This document shows, one piece after another, positions 1-5,978 of a DNA stretch of 5,978 bases; position 1 is the stretch's first letter; each line of letters starts with the position of its first letter. The notes under the pieces were generated by a model, which saw only the letters and a list, made by a program, of their open reading frames with translations, had not been told where the DNA came from and did no database searches. The DNA is from CAYNNP01 sp964398215 (GTDB lineage Bacteria > Planctomycetota > Planctomycetia > Pirellulales > Pirellulaceae), in NCBI GenBank assembly GCA_964398215.1, contig CAYNNP010000326.1, positions 1 to 5,978 on the forward strand. Reading direction: 5' to 3'. The position numbers and the translations under genes are program-made.

Positions 1-11
1 CGCCCGGCAAC

Positions 12-566
12 TTAAATCCCAAGCTCCGCCGCGTTCGCAGCCAACGCGTCTATGCAAAATTGCACGTGTTCGCCAAAGTCAACGCCCAGTTCTTCGGCTC
101 CGCGCAAAAGGTCGGCGCGGGGGACTGCCGCCGCAAAACTGGCTTGCTTCATTTTCTTTTTGACACTCTTGGTCTTCATGCCATCAAGCTTGGTGGGACG
201 CATCAGTGCGACGGCAACGATAAACCCGCAGAGTTCGTCGCAAGCATACAGCGACTTGTCCAGCAGCGAACGGCGCGGGTAATCGTCTTGCAAGTAATCG
301 GCGTGCGAAAGAATCGCGTAAATGATGTTTTCTGCGTAACCTTTTTCACGCAAAATCTCCGAGCCTTTCAGCGGATGGTCTGGCGGATTTGGCCAACGCT
401 CGTAGTCAAAATCGTGCAGCAAACCGACGCTGCCCCAAACTTCAACATCTTCGCCATGATGTTCAGCATACGCACGCATGGCTGTTTCGACGCACAACAT
501 GTGCCGCCGCAAACCAGGATCACTGACGTACTCGTGCATCAGCGCAAGATCTTCGGTTCTGCTCAT
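12..566 (-). CDS. HD-domain (HDIG-type) phosphohydrolase family protein
   Basis: This is a cytoplasmic 184-residue HD-superfamily protein, probably a metal-dependent phosphohydrolase of unknown substrate. The HD signature is complete: H22 (RRHM), H51-D52 in GLLHDFDYE, H64 in DHPLKGSEIL, H88 in ILSHAD, and D110 in YACDE. The segment after it (CGFIVAVALMRPTK, then a lysine-rich KTKSVKKKMK at about 131-140, then GAEELGVDFGEH) matches the layout I recall for a widespread, uncharacterised ~185-residue HD family. I chose the ATG at 566 rather than the TTG at 602. The ATG gives the expected family N-terminus (MSRTEDLALMHEYV) and overlaps the upstream stop as ATGA, which suggests translational coupling to the hydrolase gene. 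There is no signal peptide or membrane segment. The stop lies at the window edge, so any downstream partner or terminator is out of view. The family call is firm. The substrate is not known. Confidence 0.9.
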   Translation of the reverse strand: MSRTEDLALMHEYVSDPGLRRHMLCVETAMRAYAEHHGEDVEVWGSVGLLHDFDYERWPNPPDHPLKGSEILREKGYAENIIYAILSHADYLQDDYPRRSLLDKSLYACDELCGFIVAVALMRPTKLDGMKTKSVKKKMKQASFAAAVPRADLLRGAEELGVDFGEHVQFCIDALAANAAELGI

Positions 567-1417
567 CGATTCGGTGCTTCGTTGCCGCGTGCGTGCTTCC
601 AAATGAATTCAACCACCTGCTGCGGTTTGGGGTGGGTGAAATGGTGCCCTTTCGATTTCTCGGTTCCTTCGGCGACGCGAATCACATCCATCTTGTGGCC
701 TGCTGCTTGGATTGCGGTTCGCAAGCGATCGGTATTTTCCACGGGCGGCACAACTTTGTCGTTATCCGAAACGATATGCAACAAGGGTATTTTTGCGTCT
801 GCAATGATCTTGGCGTTGTCGATGGGTTGTGATTTGAATTGGTCTGCCGTTTGTTGTGTCAGGCCGTAGGCTTTCAAGCATTGCACGAAGGCACGCTCGC
901 TGCCAACTCCAGTGCCATTGCCTCCAGGCCAACTAAGAAAATCACAAACTGGCGTGTCACAGTAAATGCAGGCAACTTTGCCGGGATGTTTTGCGGCGTA
1001 GTTGTAGACAAAAAGCCCGCCGCGGCTGACGCCCTCCATTGCTGGCTTGGGGTTCATGCCGCGTTGTTTGACAAGAAAGTCATAGAGTTTTTCGCCACGA
1101 GCAACAGCCGTCGGGCAGCCAAATTCGTTGGCGACATCCAAGTACGCGAGATGAAAACCACGCTTGATCAGCGTTTTGTCCATCTCTGCATGGAAGGTTG
1201 GAAATCGAGCTCGCCAAATCCAAGGGTTACCATCAAGTGGCTTTTCGGGCTCGATCAGATAGGCATTCTTGTTGTCGATCTTAAAGTGATACTTGGTGCC
1301 AACATCAACGACTTCTTTCTTGCTGTACCAAGTTTTCGATTCGGGTTTGTCCGCGAATGTGACCCCGCAAACTGAAACCGACAGGACGGTACATGCAATC
1401 GCAATTCTAAGATTCAT
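563..1417 (-). CDS. Exported alpha/beta hydrolase (esterase/peptidase-like)
   Basis: This 284-residue protein has a Sec-type signal peptide: MNLR, then a hydrophobic stretch, with probable cleavage after TFA at about residue 22. It is expected to act outside the cytoplasm. The alpha/beta hydrolase fold is indicated by the nucleophile elbow GVSRGG (129-134, Ser131), the acid segment VSDNDKVVP (probable Asp220), and a late histidine segment GHHFTHP (258-262, catalytic His258 or His259). The final WKHA helix suits the fold. The ATG at 1417 is preferred over the TTG at 1435 because it places the basic residues and hydrophobic core at the very start. No Shine-Dalgarno is visible at either. The ORF lies 60 nt after the large ATPase gene and overlaps the HD gene by 4 nt. 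Similar secreted hydrolases are common in planctomycetes, often linked to sugar or ester breakdown, but the substrate cannot be read from this sequence. A cysteine in the signal region (SVCG) lacks a proper lipobox, so a lipoprotein is unlikely. Confidence 0.88.
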   Translation of the reverse strand: MNLRIAIACTVLSVSVCGVTFADKPESKTWYSKKEVVDVGTKYHFKIDNKNAYLIEPEKPLDGNPWIWRARFPTFHAEMDKTLIKRGFHLAYLDVANEFGCPTAVARGEKLYDFLVKQRGMNPKPAMEGVSRGGLFVYNYAAKHPGKVACIYCDTPVCDFLSWPGGNGTGVGSERAFVQCLKAYGLTQQTADQFKSQPIDNAKIIADAKIPLLHIVSDNDKVVPPVENTDRLRTAIQAAGHKMDVIRVAEGTEKSKGHHFTHPKPQQVVEFIWKHARGNEAPNR

Positions 1418-1477
1418 TTTTTTAGACTGGGGCAAGGGCGTTCACAACACAAGGCTGAAGATCTCCGAACTCAACCG
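1418..1477. other. Short gap between ATPase and hydrolase genes
   Basis: These 60 bases hold no hairpin with a T-tract and no convincing promoter. Readthrough from the ATPase gene into the hydrolase/HD pair is therefore possible, but a weak local promoter cannot be excluded. Confidence 0.4.
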
Positions 1478-4400
1478 CTAGGCCAACCACTTTTTCACGT
1501 CGCCAGCGTCTGGTGGGTCGCACTGTCGAAACTTTGTGATTCGGCCTTCGGAATCGTCGTACAATAACATTGTCGCGGTCGTGAGTTCTGCTGCCGCTGG
1601 CGAGTCAATCAGCATGGATGAGTCCGAAGCATTCAAGCGGCCTAGAACGCGCAACTCAAGATCATGATGGCTCTGTCTGGGCAACCAGCGCGCAAGGGTT
1701 TCTGGTTGGTTGCAACATAGAATTGTAAAGACGTTGACAGACGGACCGTCTTTCATCAAATCCCGCAGCGCCAGCGCTGCCGATGTTCCGCCACCTGGAT
1801 TGTCCAAAGAGAAATTGAACGAGTCGTCTTGCCGAAAATCGCGATACCTTTCCAAAGGATCAATGACCACTAATATTGGCGGATCGCTTGCTTCCTCGTC
1901 ACGGCCTGCGACAATCTCAGCGAGTTCGCGAATCTTATTTTCGCTGTCGCGCACCTTGAGGACTTCGGCAGGAATCCCTGCTTCTTCAAACCAAGGTGTC
2001 AGCGATATACCATCGTCCACACGCGTCCCATCAAAGTAGACGACCCCCAGGTCTCGATGAGACTTGTAGATACTCGAAACAAGTGTTGAAACGATACCAG
2101 CCCGCGCTTCTGAGGGCGAAATCATTAGCACATTGCGTCCCGCATTTCGATTCAGCTCGAGCGCCAATGGCGGGCCGATTTCGACGGCTTCGCCAAGCAA
2201 ACCTTTCAGAGCCTTGGGTCCCGCAGCGTTGTCAACATGGATCGCGGCGTCTGCTAGAGCAGGCGTCCAGCGGCACGGCCGGTTGCCTTCAAAGATGACT
2301 GGCGGACCAAGTTTTTCGTTGAACGAATCGTCTCTTTTGGCAATTTCTTGCAGCATCGTTCGATGATCCGAACTGCTGAGCCACGCGACTTGAAATGGTT
2401 GATTGCCTTCCAGCAAACCACCTGCATCATTGTAAATCGCTTCGCCGGGTCGACTGAGTAGCCGGGCGGCCGTATTGTCGTCTGACAAAATCAATGCGGC
2501 GTCCGATTCGCTGCAGTGCATCGCAACGCGAACAGCCATTTGCCCCAGCGTCGCGCGGGGCAACGAATAGGCACCCGCCAAAGACTGACTGCTCAGAACA
2601 ACATGCATCCCAAACGAACGGCCCTGCCGGACCAAGCGATCAAGCAACATTGAACAGTCGTTTGCTAACCGGTCATCGCGAACAAACAATTCTTGGAATT
2701 CATCGACCACCAGCATGATGCGAGGCATTTGCTGTCCACTGGCAGCTCGATACGCGCCGATTTCTTGGGCACCCGCCGCTCGAAATTTCTCACCGCGTAT
2801 TTGTAGCTCGGAATCCAATCGCTGCAGAACACTGCGTCCGAATTCTCGTTCGCTTTCGATTCCGATGACCCGTGCATGGGGAACGCACTGATCCGCATAC
2901 GGCTTGAACTCAACGCCCTTCTTAAAGTCCAGCAAGTAGAACTCAAGCTGATCGGGTCGATAGTGAAAGGCACCCGAACTGATGATCGAGTGCAACAGCG
3001 TGCTCTTGCCGGAACCCGTTTTCCCGGCAATCAAAACGTGTTGGCAAACGCCTTCACCAAGTGACAATGCGATTGTCCGATTCGCACCTTGGCTGCCAAC
3101 AGTGATTTCGATCCCATCGTCGGTTGAGCCACTTCCATTTGTTGCATCCGGCAAAATCGACGCAAGCGGAATCTCAACCTTCGACGCTTCAACTGCTCCC
3201 TTTCCGATTCGGTCGATCAAGCCTTCTGAAATTGAAGGCATCGGAGGCTGGCCCAACTGGATTGGCAGTTCCTCCAGACCTTCGTGTTCCATTGTCCATG
3301 CACCCGATTGATCAACACTGATGTTCATCAATTTGTCGCTAACCGGCATTGGCATGTCGGTCGGCCAGGGTCGGTCTTTGTCGACTACCATGACGGTAAA
3401 GATCCCGCAACGCAGACCGCTTTCGATCAGAGCTTTCAAGTGCTTGTAGCCATTGCGCGACAGGCTCTCTGGGAATCCGATCGCGGCGACGGCTCGATAC
3501 GGTTCTGCCATCGCGCCTGCGACTTCGTTGTAGTCTTCGACCCTTTGAAAGCGATCGCGAAGACTGGTTTGCAAAACGTCTTCGACATGGTGAGCCAATT
3601 CACCGAGGCGTTCTTCGATTTTGTTATCCGTCGTCCATACGCGATGCCCAACAAGTGTCGGATCGTGATCGGCCAGCGCCATGAAACTGGTGAAGTGCTG
3701 CCCGCGGCCAAGTGGATCGATCAAAGTCAGCTTTGCACGAGACGGCTGGACACCCGTCAACAATCGCCAAAGAAAATGATGCGCCGCCTTGATCGCTTCA
3801 TCCATCTGCGATTGGTGAGCTTTGATCAACACCCCGCTATGCACCCGGCGATGCAAGGCGATCGGGAGTTGTTTTGGGATGTCGTCACCGGAAAATACGT
3901 TGGGAAAATCTTCCTGTGTTCCGTTTTCACTTGATGGCTTGGCCAGCGACTCGCGCAGCCGATCATTGATAGAAAAGTGACCCAGCGGTATGAAATCAAG
4001 ATGCGGTTTGGTGCTCTGGATTGCTGCGACTTCGTCCCATGGCGGATACGCATGCTGAACCTGATCGCTTGTACTGGAAATCCGATTTACCCCCTTGCTT
4101 ACACCATCCTTCAATCGCCTTGCCAACTGATCAAGTTGTTGACGTCGAAGTTCTTTGCTGGATGCGCGGGCCGTGTTCACCGAATCGTCGGCGCCCGCGA
4201 TAGCACTCGAAATCTGCTGCGCCAAACGCTCGGCTTTTTCGTGCATCTCGGCCCTGACTCGGGCAAATTCACTTGTATAAGTCGATCGGCCACCTTCGAT
4301 CGCTTCGGTTAATTTCTTGGATGCGGTCTGCTTCTGCTGTCCGATGCTTTCAATCAGTTCCTTTTTCTGTTTTTCTTGCCAGGTTTCTGCATTGGCCAAG

Positions 4401-5374
4401 TGCGCGTTGCGGCGATCCAAGAGTTCTTTTTCTGAATCAGTACAAATCGTCGCGGATATTTGTCGCCCAGTGGCCGCACACTCATTCGCAGCTTCCCCGA
4501 TCCGCTCGGCCTGAGGATACAAGCGGCGGGTCATTTTTCTTAAGGGCCAAAGCAGAATGCCGTAGATCGTGAATGCGATAACAAGTGCGATCGGAATACC
4601 TGCCACCATCAAAAGCCATGGTGGTCGCGGGCCAAATGCCAAAACTAACACGGCCCAGAGAACCAGAAAGACCGCAACTCCAGCAGGTAGATAAAAGGAG
4701 TCGACAATTTTTGACGCCATTCCACTATGCATTTCAGCGACCGTGCCTTTGCATTTTCGGGATAGCTTGTACATCGTGTCCAAAGACTCGCGAACAGTCT
4801 TTGGCTCAAGTTCGCGCATGTTTTCTTCGGGAGTCGCAGCGGGTGGAACCTCGGGCAACCGGTTCAGTCGGCGAATCGTCAGTGCTCGTCCCCATTCCAA
4901 TTCCTCAGCAATTGGCGTTAGCGACAGATTGATCTCTTTCGTTTCCTTTTCACGCTGTTCGCTAGGTGCTCCCTTTCGTTGTTCATACTGATACTCGATC
5001 GCCTGCTTTCTCGCTTCCACCTTGCGATTAATTGCGGCCAGACCTTCCTCTAGCTTCTTGCGAAAAACTTCACTCACAGAAGCCAACTGACGACGCAACT
5101 TCAGCTCTTGAAGTTCGTAGTTCGCTGTCAGTTTTTCTTCCGAAGCGTCCCACAGTTCAAGCATTTCGCGTCGCTGCGTTCGGCAGGCTTCTGTGGTCGC
5201 CGCTTTCTCATTGTCCAACGACGAATTTTCGATTCGTGCTTGCAACTGGTGTTCTTGGCGCAGCCTCGCATGCTGCTGAGCGCAATCAGCAAAGCGAGAC
5301 GCAAGCGCCTCCAATAGCTGACGCTGGCGACTGGGGTGAAGCAAGCCGACGGGGCTAACAGAAGAGTCTTTCAT
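1478..5374 (-). CDS. Membrane FtsK/SpoIIIE-type ATPase, EccC-like, with coiled coils and three ATPase modules
   Basis: This 1298-residue protein is probably a membrane-anchored motor for protein or DNA translocation. Domains in order: an acidic/basic, Glu/Arg/Gln-rich coiled coil (about 16-165); two membrane helices (about 228-247 and 253-276) joined by a very short GPRPP loop; a second long helical/coiled-coil segment (about 282-440); then three ATPase-like modules. Module 1 (about 500-670) has lost the P-loop (GVLIKAHQSQ at the expected site) but keeps LIDPLGRGQ. Module 2 (about 755-1000) is intact: Walker A GKTGSGKST (784-792), LLDFKKGVEF (814-823), Walker B IMLVVDEF (886-893, D891-E892), and RQGRSFGMHVVLSSQS (916-931), as in EccC and FtsK. 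Module 3 (about 1065-1285) is degenerate, with SPSEARAG in place of the P-loop and LVVIDPLE as a Walker B remnant. It lacks the four-helix FtsK membrane domain and the C-terminal gamma DNA-binding domain, so it is unlikely to be the chromosome translocase. The ATG at 5374 is the first usable start after in-frame stops in the upstream hairpin. No Shine-Dalgarno is seen. A WXG100-like gene precedes it. Confidence 0.9.
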   Translation of the reverse strand: MKDSSVSPVGLLHPSRQRQLLEALASRFADCAQQHARLRQEHQLQARIENSSLDNEKAATTEACRTQRREMLELWDASEEKLTANYELQELKLRRQLASVSEVFRKKLEEGLAAINRKVEARKQAIEYQYEQRKGAPSEQREKETKEINLSLTPIAEELEWGRALTIRRLNRLPEVPPAATPEENMRELEPKTVRESLDTMYKLSRKCKGTVAEMHSGMASKIVDSFYLPAGVAVFLVLWAVLVLAFGPRPPWLLMVAGIPIALVIAFTIYGILLWPLRKMTRRLYPQAERIGEAANECAATGRQISATICTDSEKELLDRRNAHLANAETWQEKQKKELIESIGQQKQTASKKLTEAIEGGRSTYTSEFARVRAEMHEKAERLAQQISSAIAGADDSVNTARASSKELRRQQLDQLARRLKDGVSKGVNRISSTSDQVQHAYPPWDEVAAIQSTKPHLDFIPLGHFSINDRLRESLAKPSSENGTQEDFPNVFSGDDIPKQLPIALHRRVHSGVLIKAHQSQMDEAIKAAHHFLWRLLTGVQPSRAKLTLIDPLGRGQHFTSFMALADHDPTLVGHRVWTTDNKIEERLGELAHHVEDVLQTSLRDRFQRVEDYNEVAGAMAEPYRAVAAIGFPESLSRNGYKHLKALIESGLRCGIFTVMVVDKDRPWPTDMPMPVSDKLMNISVDQSGAWTMEHEGLEELPIQLGQPPMPSISEGLIDRIGKGAVEASKVEIPLASILPDATNGSGSTDDGIEITVGSQGANRTIALSLGEGVCQHVLIAGKTGSGKSTLLHSIISSGAFHYRPDQLEFYLLDFKKGVEFKPYADQCVPHARVIGIESEREFGRSVLQRLDSELQIRGEKFRAAGAQEIGAYRAASGQQMPRIMLVVDEFQELFVRDDRLANDCSMLLDRLVRQGRSFGMHVVLSSQSLAGAYSLPRATLGQMAVRVAMHCSESDAALILSDDNTAARLLSRPGEAIYNDAGGLLEGNQPFQVAWLSSSDHRTMLQEIAKRDDSFNEKLGPPVIFEGNRPCRWTPALADAAIHVDNAAGPKALKGLLGEAVEIGPPLALELNRNAGRNVLMISPSEARAGIVSTLVSSIYKSHRDLGVVYFDGTRVDDGISLTPWFEEAGIPAEVLKVRDSENKIRELAEIVAGRDEEASDPPILVVIDPLERYRDFRQDDSFNFSLDNPGGGTSAALALRDLMKDGPSVNVFTILCCNQPETLARWLPRQSHHDLELRVLGRLNASDSSMLIDSPAAAELTTATMLLYDDSEGRITKFRQCDPPDAGDVKKWLA
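2699..2704 (-). other. Walker B Asp-Glu of the central ATPase module
   Basis: Residues 891-892 (Asp-Glu) follow the hydrophobic strand IMLVV and precede FQELF. This is the classic FtsK/EccC arrangement, with the glutamate as catalytic base. It lies about 100 residues after the P-loop, the normal spacing for this family. Confidence 0.92.
2999..3025 (-). other. Walker A (P-loop) of the central ATPase module
   Basis: The codons for residues 784-792 of the large ATPase spell GKTGSGKST, a full-consensus Walker A. It is the only intact P-loop in the protein, so ATP hydrolysis is expected to depend on this module. Confidence 0.95.
4546..4693 (-). other. Two-helix transmembrane hairpin of the large ATPase
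   Basis: Residues about 228-276 form two uninterrupted hydrophobic stretches separated by GPRPP. The basic run RKMTRR just after the second helix argues for a cytoplasmic C-terminal side. The N-terminal coiled coil and the ATPase modules would then both be cytoplasmic, with almost nothing exposed on the far side. Two N-terminal membrane helices also occur in EccC-type proteins. Confidence 0.85.
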
Positions 5375-5404
5375 AGGCGAGGCGTGCGTGCGGTATGATA
5401 GATG

Positions 5405-5414
5405 GGCGATCGCC
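5405..5414. repeat. 10-bp palindrome GGCGATCGCC
   Basis: This is a perfect palindrome in the untranslated stretch just ahead of the ATPase start, between that start and the larger inverted repeat. It may be chance or part of the same regulatory region. The core GCGATCGC occurs once more, inside the ATPase gene at 3551-3558. Confidence 0.35.
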
Positions 5415-5431
5415 GAGACTGGAGGTTGCGC

Positions 5432-5455
5432 GACCTATCAGGGATGTGATAGGTC
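5432..5455. repeat. Perfect 9-bp inverted repeat in the gap before the ATPase gene
   Basis: GACCTATCA (5432-5440) and its exact complement TGATAGGTC (5447-5455) are separated by six bases. Flanking GGAG (5421-5424) and CTCC (5456-5459) could extend the structure with an asymmetric bulge. It sits in the 137-nt gap between the WXG100-like gene and the ATPase gene, 57 nt ahead of the ATPase start. It has no T-tract after it on either strand, so it is not a standard intrinsic terminator. It could be an operator for a dimeric regulator or an mRNA stem setting the ratio of the two proteins. A related half-site TGATAG occurs at 5396-5401. Confidence 0.7.
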
Positions 5456-5511
5456 CTCCAAACCTTCGACTGTGTGGTCGGAATTTATTCTTACAGGCGC
5501 CACATGGATTC

Positions 5512-5769
5512 TTAGTATAACTCGGAATCGCTTGCCTGATCGTCTCGAAGCGCATGTTCTGCCTTTCGCACGGCATCGGAAAACTCTGCAAGCTGAGCAG
5601 TGAATCGCGACAAACACGGCCCCAACGTGCTCAGATTGTCTCGCTCAAATTGACGTGAACGATCGTCGTTCCAGTCTTGCTTTACGTCTTGCCAGAGCCT
5701 TGAAAAATCCAGGAAGTCGCGTTTAATCCGATTCTCGGCGTCAATCGTCTGCCCCAGATTGAATCTCAT
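5512..5769 (-). CDS. Small helical WXG100/ESAT-6-like protein
   Basis: This 85-residue protein is predicted to be almost entirely helical, without a signal peptide or membrane segment. It has the outline of a WXG100 helical hairpin. A first helix (about 10-31, including W26) leads to a central turn at W33-N34-D35. F41 follows exactly eight residues after the tryptophan, as the aromatic residue does in ESAT-6. A second helix (about 41-76, FERDNLSTL to KAEHAL) and a short polar tail complete it. The usual glycine of WXG is aspartate here. Members of this family form dimers and are substrates or structural partners of EccC-type ATPases, and the next gene on the same strand encodes such an ATPase. 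The ATG at 5769 has an AGG five bases upstream. The low residue count and diverged motif mean the family call rests on spacing, length and context. An unrelated small coiled-coil partner of the ATPase is the main alternative. Confidence 0.72.
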   Translation of the reverse strand: MRFNLGQTIDAENRIKRDFLDFSRLWQDVKQDWNDDRSRQFERDNLSTLGPCLSRFTAQLAEFSDAVRKAEHALRDDQASDSELY

Positions 5770-5774
5770 CGTAA

Positions 5775-5780
5775 CCTGCC
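5775..5780 (-). promoter_or_regulatory. Probable ribosome binding site of the WXG100-like gene
   Basis: On the minus strand GGCAGG lies just ahead of the start, with its AGG five bases from the ATG at 5769. It is the only start among the four genes with a recognisable Shine-Dalgarno, and it supports this short ORF being real. Confidence 0.5.
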
Positions 5781-5829
5781 TTTTGGTGCTTGAACGCCGC
5801 TGGTGAATAAGTACGTGATTTCAGTAGGC

Positions 5830-5882
5830 CGATCCAGCAAACTTTTGCGTGCCGGAACTTCGGTCGATCATTGTAAACTTTT
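5830..5882. repeat. Pair of direct repeats CGATC-N4/5-AAACTTTT
   Basis: CGATC, four bases, then AAACTTTT runs from 5830 to 5846. CGATC, five bases, then AAACTTTT runs from 5865 to 5882. The copies start 35 bp apart, upstream of the WXG100-like gene. This could be a paired regulator site. The match is 13 bases plus a variable spacer, so chance is not excluded. Confidence 0.4.
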
Positions 5883-5903
5883 TTGTAGCGGCGAAGCGTT
5901 TTT

Positions 5904-5970
5904 CTAGTGGCTAGGTTTGCGTAGCTACGGCATTCGCCAATCGACCTCAGAAAAATGATCGCTAGTGGCT
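5904..5970. repeat. Direct repeat CTAGTGGCT (two copies) flanking palindrome CGTAGCTACG
   Basis: CTAGTGGCT occurs at 5904-5912 and 5962-5970. Between them, CGTAGCTACG at 5920-5929 is a perfect 10-bp palindrome. The first copy is also an interrupted palindrome (CTAG-TGG-CTAG, 5904-5914). The layout resembles a dispersed intergenic repeat element, but the window ends here and its full extent cannot be seen. Confidence 0.4.
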
Positions 5971-5978
5971 TGTGTTCG

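Larger units (their letters stand above)
5770..5978. other. Non-coding leader upstream of the WXG100-like gene
   Basis: No convincing ORF is found on either strand in these 209 bases. The stretch is richer in A/T runs than the genes and holds several short repeats. A TACAAT hexamer on the minus strand, about 100 nt from the start codon, resembles a -10 box but has no good -35 partner, so no promoter is called. The region probably carries the promoter of the gene cluster. Confidence 0.5.

Noticed and set aside
567..602. TTG start twelve codons upstream for the HD protein
   Set aside because: The extra residues are unlike the family N-terminus, and the ATGA overlap at 566 is a better start.
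60..869. Long plus-strand open frame antisense to the HD and hydrolase genes
   Set aside because: It spans two well-supported minus-strand genes. Its translation has no recognisable domain and is rich in unusual residues, as expected of a shadow frame.
1349..1370. Lipoprotein signal at the SVCG cysteine of the hydrolase
   Set aside because: The residue before the Cys is Val, not Gly, Ala or Ser, and a normal signal peptidase I site (TFA) follows.
1418..1435. TTG start six codons upstream for the hydrolase
   Set aside because: It would add MPQSKK in front of a well-formed signal peptide and has no better ribosome site than the ATG at 1417.
3551..3558. GCGATCGC as a cyanobacterial HIP1 repeat
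   Set aside because: It occurs only twice in the window (also within 5405-5414), far below HIP1 density.
3284..3934. Plus-strand open frame of 216 codons inside the ATPase gene
   Set aside because: It lies wholly antisense to module 1 of the ATPase, shows no domain, and has no upstream signals.
1478..5374. Canonical FtsK chromosome translocase
   Set aside because: It has only two membrane helices, long coiled coils, three ATPase-like modules and no C-terminal gamma winged-helix domain.
5432..5455. Inverted repeat as an intrinsic terminator
   Set aside because: There is no run of T after the stem in either direction, and the stem is not GC-rich.
5355..5591. Minus-strand 78-codon frame bridging the gap between the WXG100-like and ATPase genes
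   Set aside because: It overlaps the ends of both genes and runs through the inverted repeat. Its composition (many Pro, Arg, Cys) is not protein-like.

Overview
The window looks like chromosomal DNA of a planctomycete, probably Pirellulaceae-like. This is an inference from gene style: a moderate base composition, mostly missing Shine-Dalgarno sequences, a Sec-exported alpha/beta hydrolase with a GVSRGG elbow, and a very large membrane FtsK/SpoIIIE-type ATPase. No rRNA or other taxonomic marker is present, so the assignment is tentative.

All four supported genes lie on the minus strand and are read from high to low coordinates. From 5978 to 5770 is a non-coding leader with short direct repeats and palindromes. 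Next is a small 85-residue helical protein (5769-5512) with the size and motif spacing of a WXG100/ESAT-6-like protein, although the WXG glycine is aspartate (W33-N-D35, with an aromatic F41 eight residues after the Trp). A 137-nt gap follows, holding a perfect 9-bp inverted repeat. The main gene (5374-1478) encodes a 1298-residue protein: a long coiled coil, a two-helix membrane hairpin, a second long coiled coil, and three consecutive FtsK/EccC-like ATPase modules. Only the middle module has an intact Walker A and Walker B. After a 60-nt gap comes an exported alpha/beta hydrolase (1417-563). Its stop codon overlaps the start of an HD-domain phosphohydrolase (566-12) in an ATGA junction.

The most interesting reading is that the small helical protein and the membrane ATPase form a stripped-down type VII secretion-like (WXG100 plus EccC-type motor) module in a diderm bacterium. 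The pairing, shared strand and motifs are seen in the sequence. The secretion role is inferred. The hydrolase/HD pair downstream is translationally coupled to itself. Whether it belongs functionally with the ATPase is unknown, because no terminator or clear promoter separates them.
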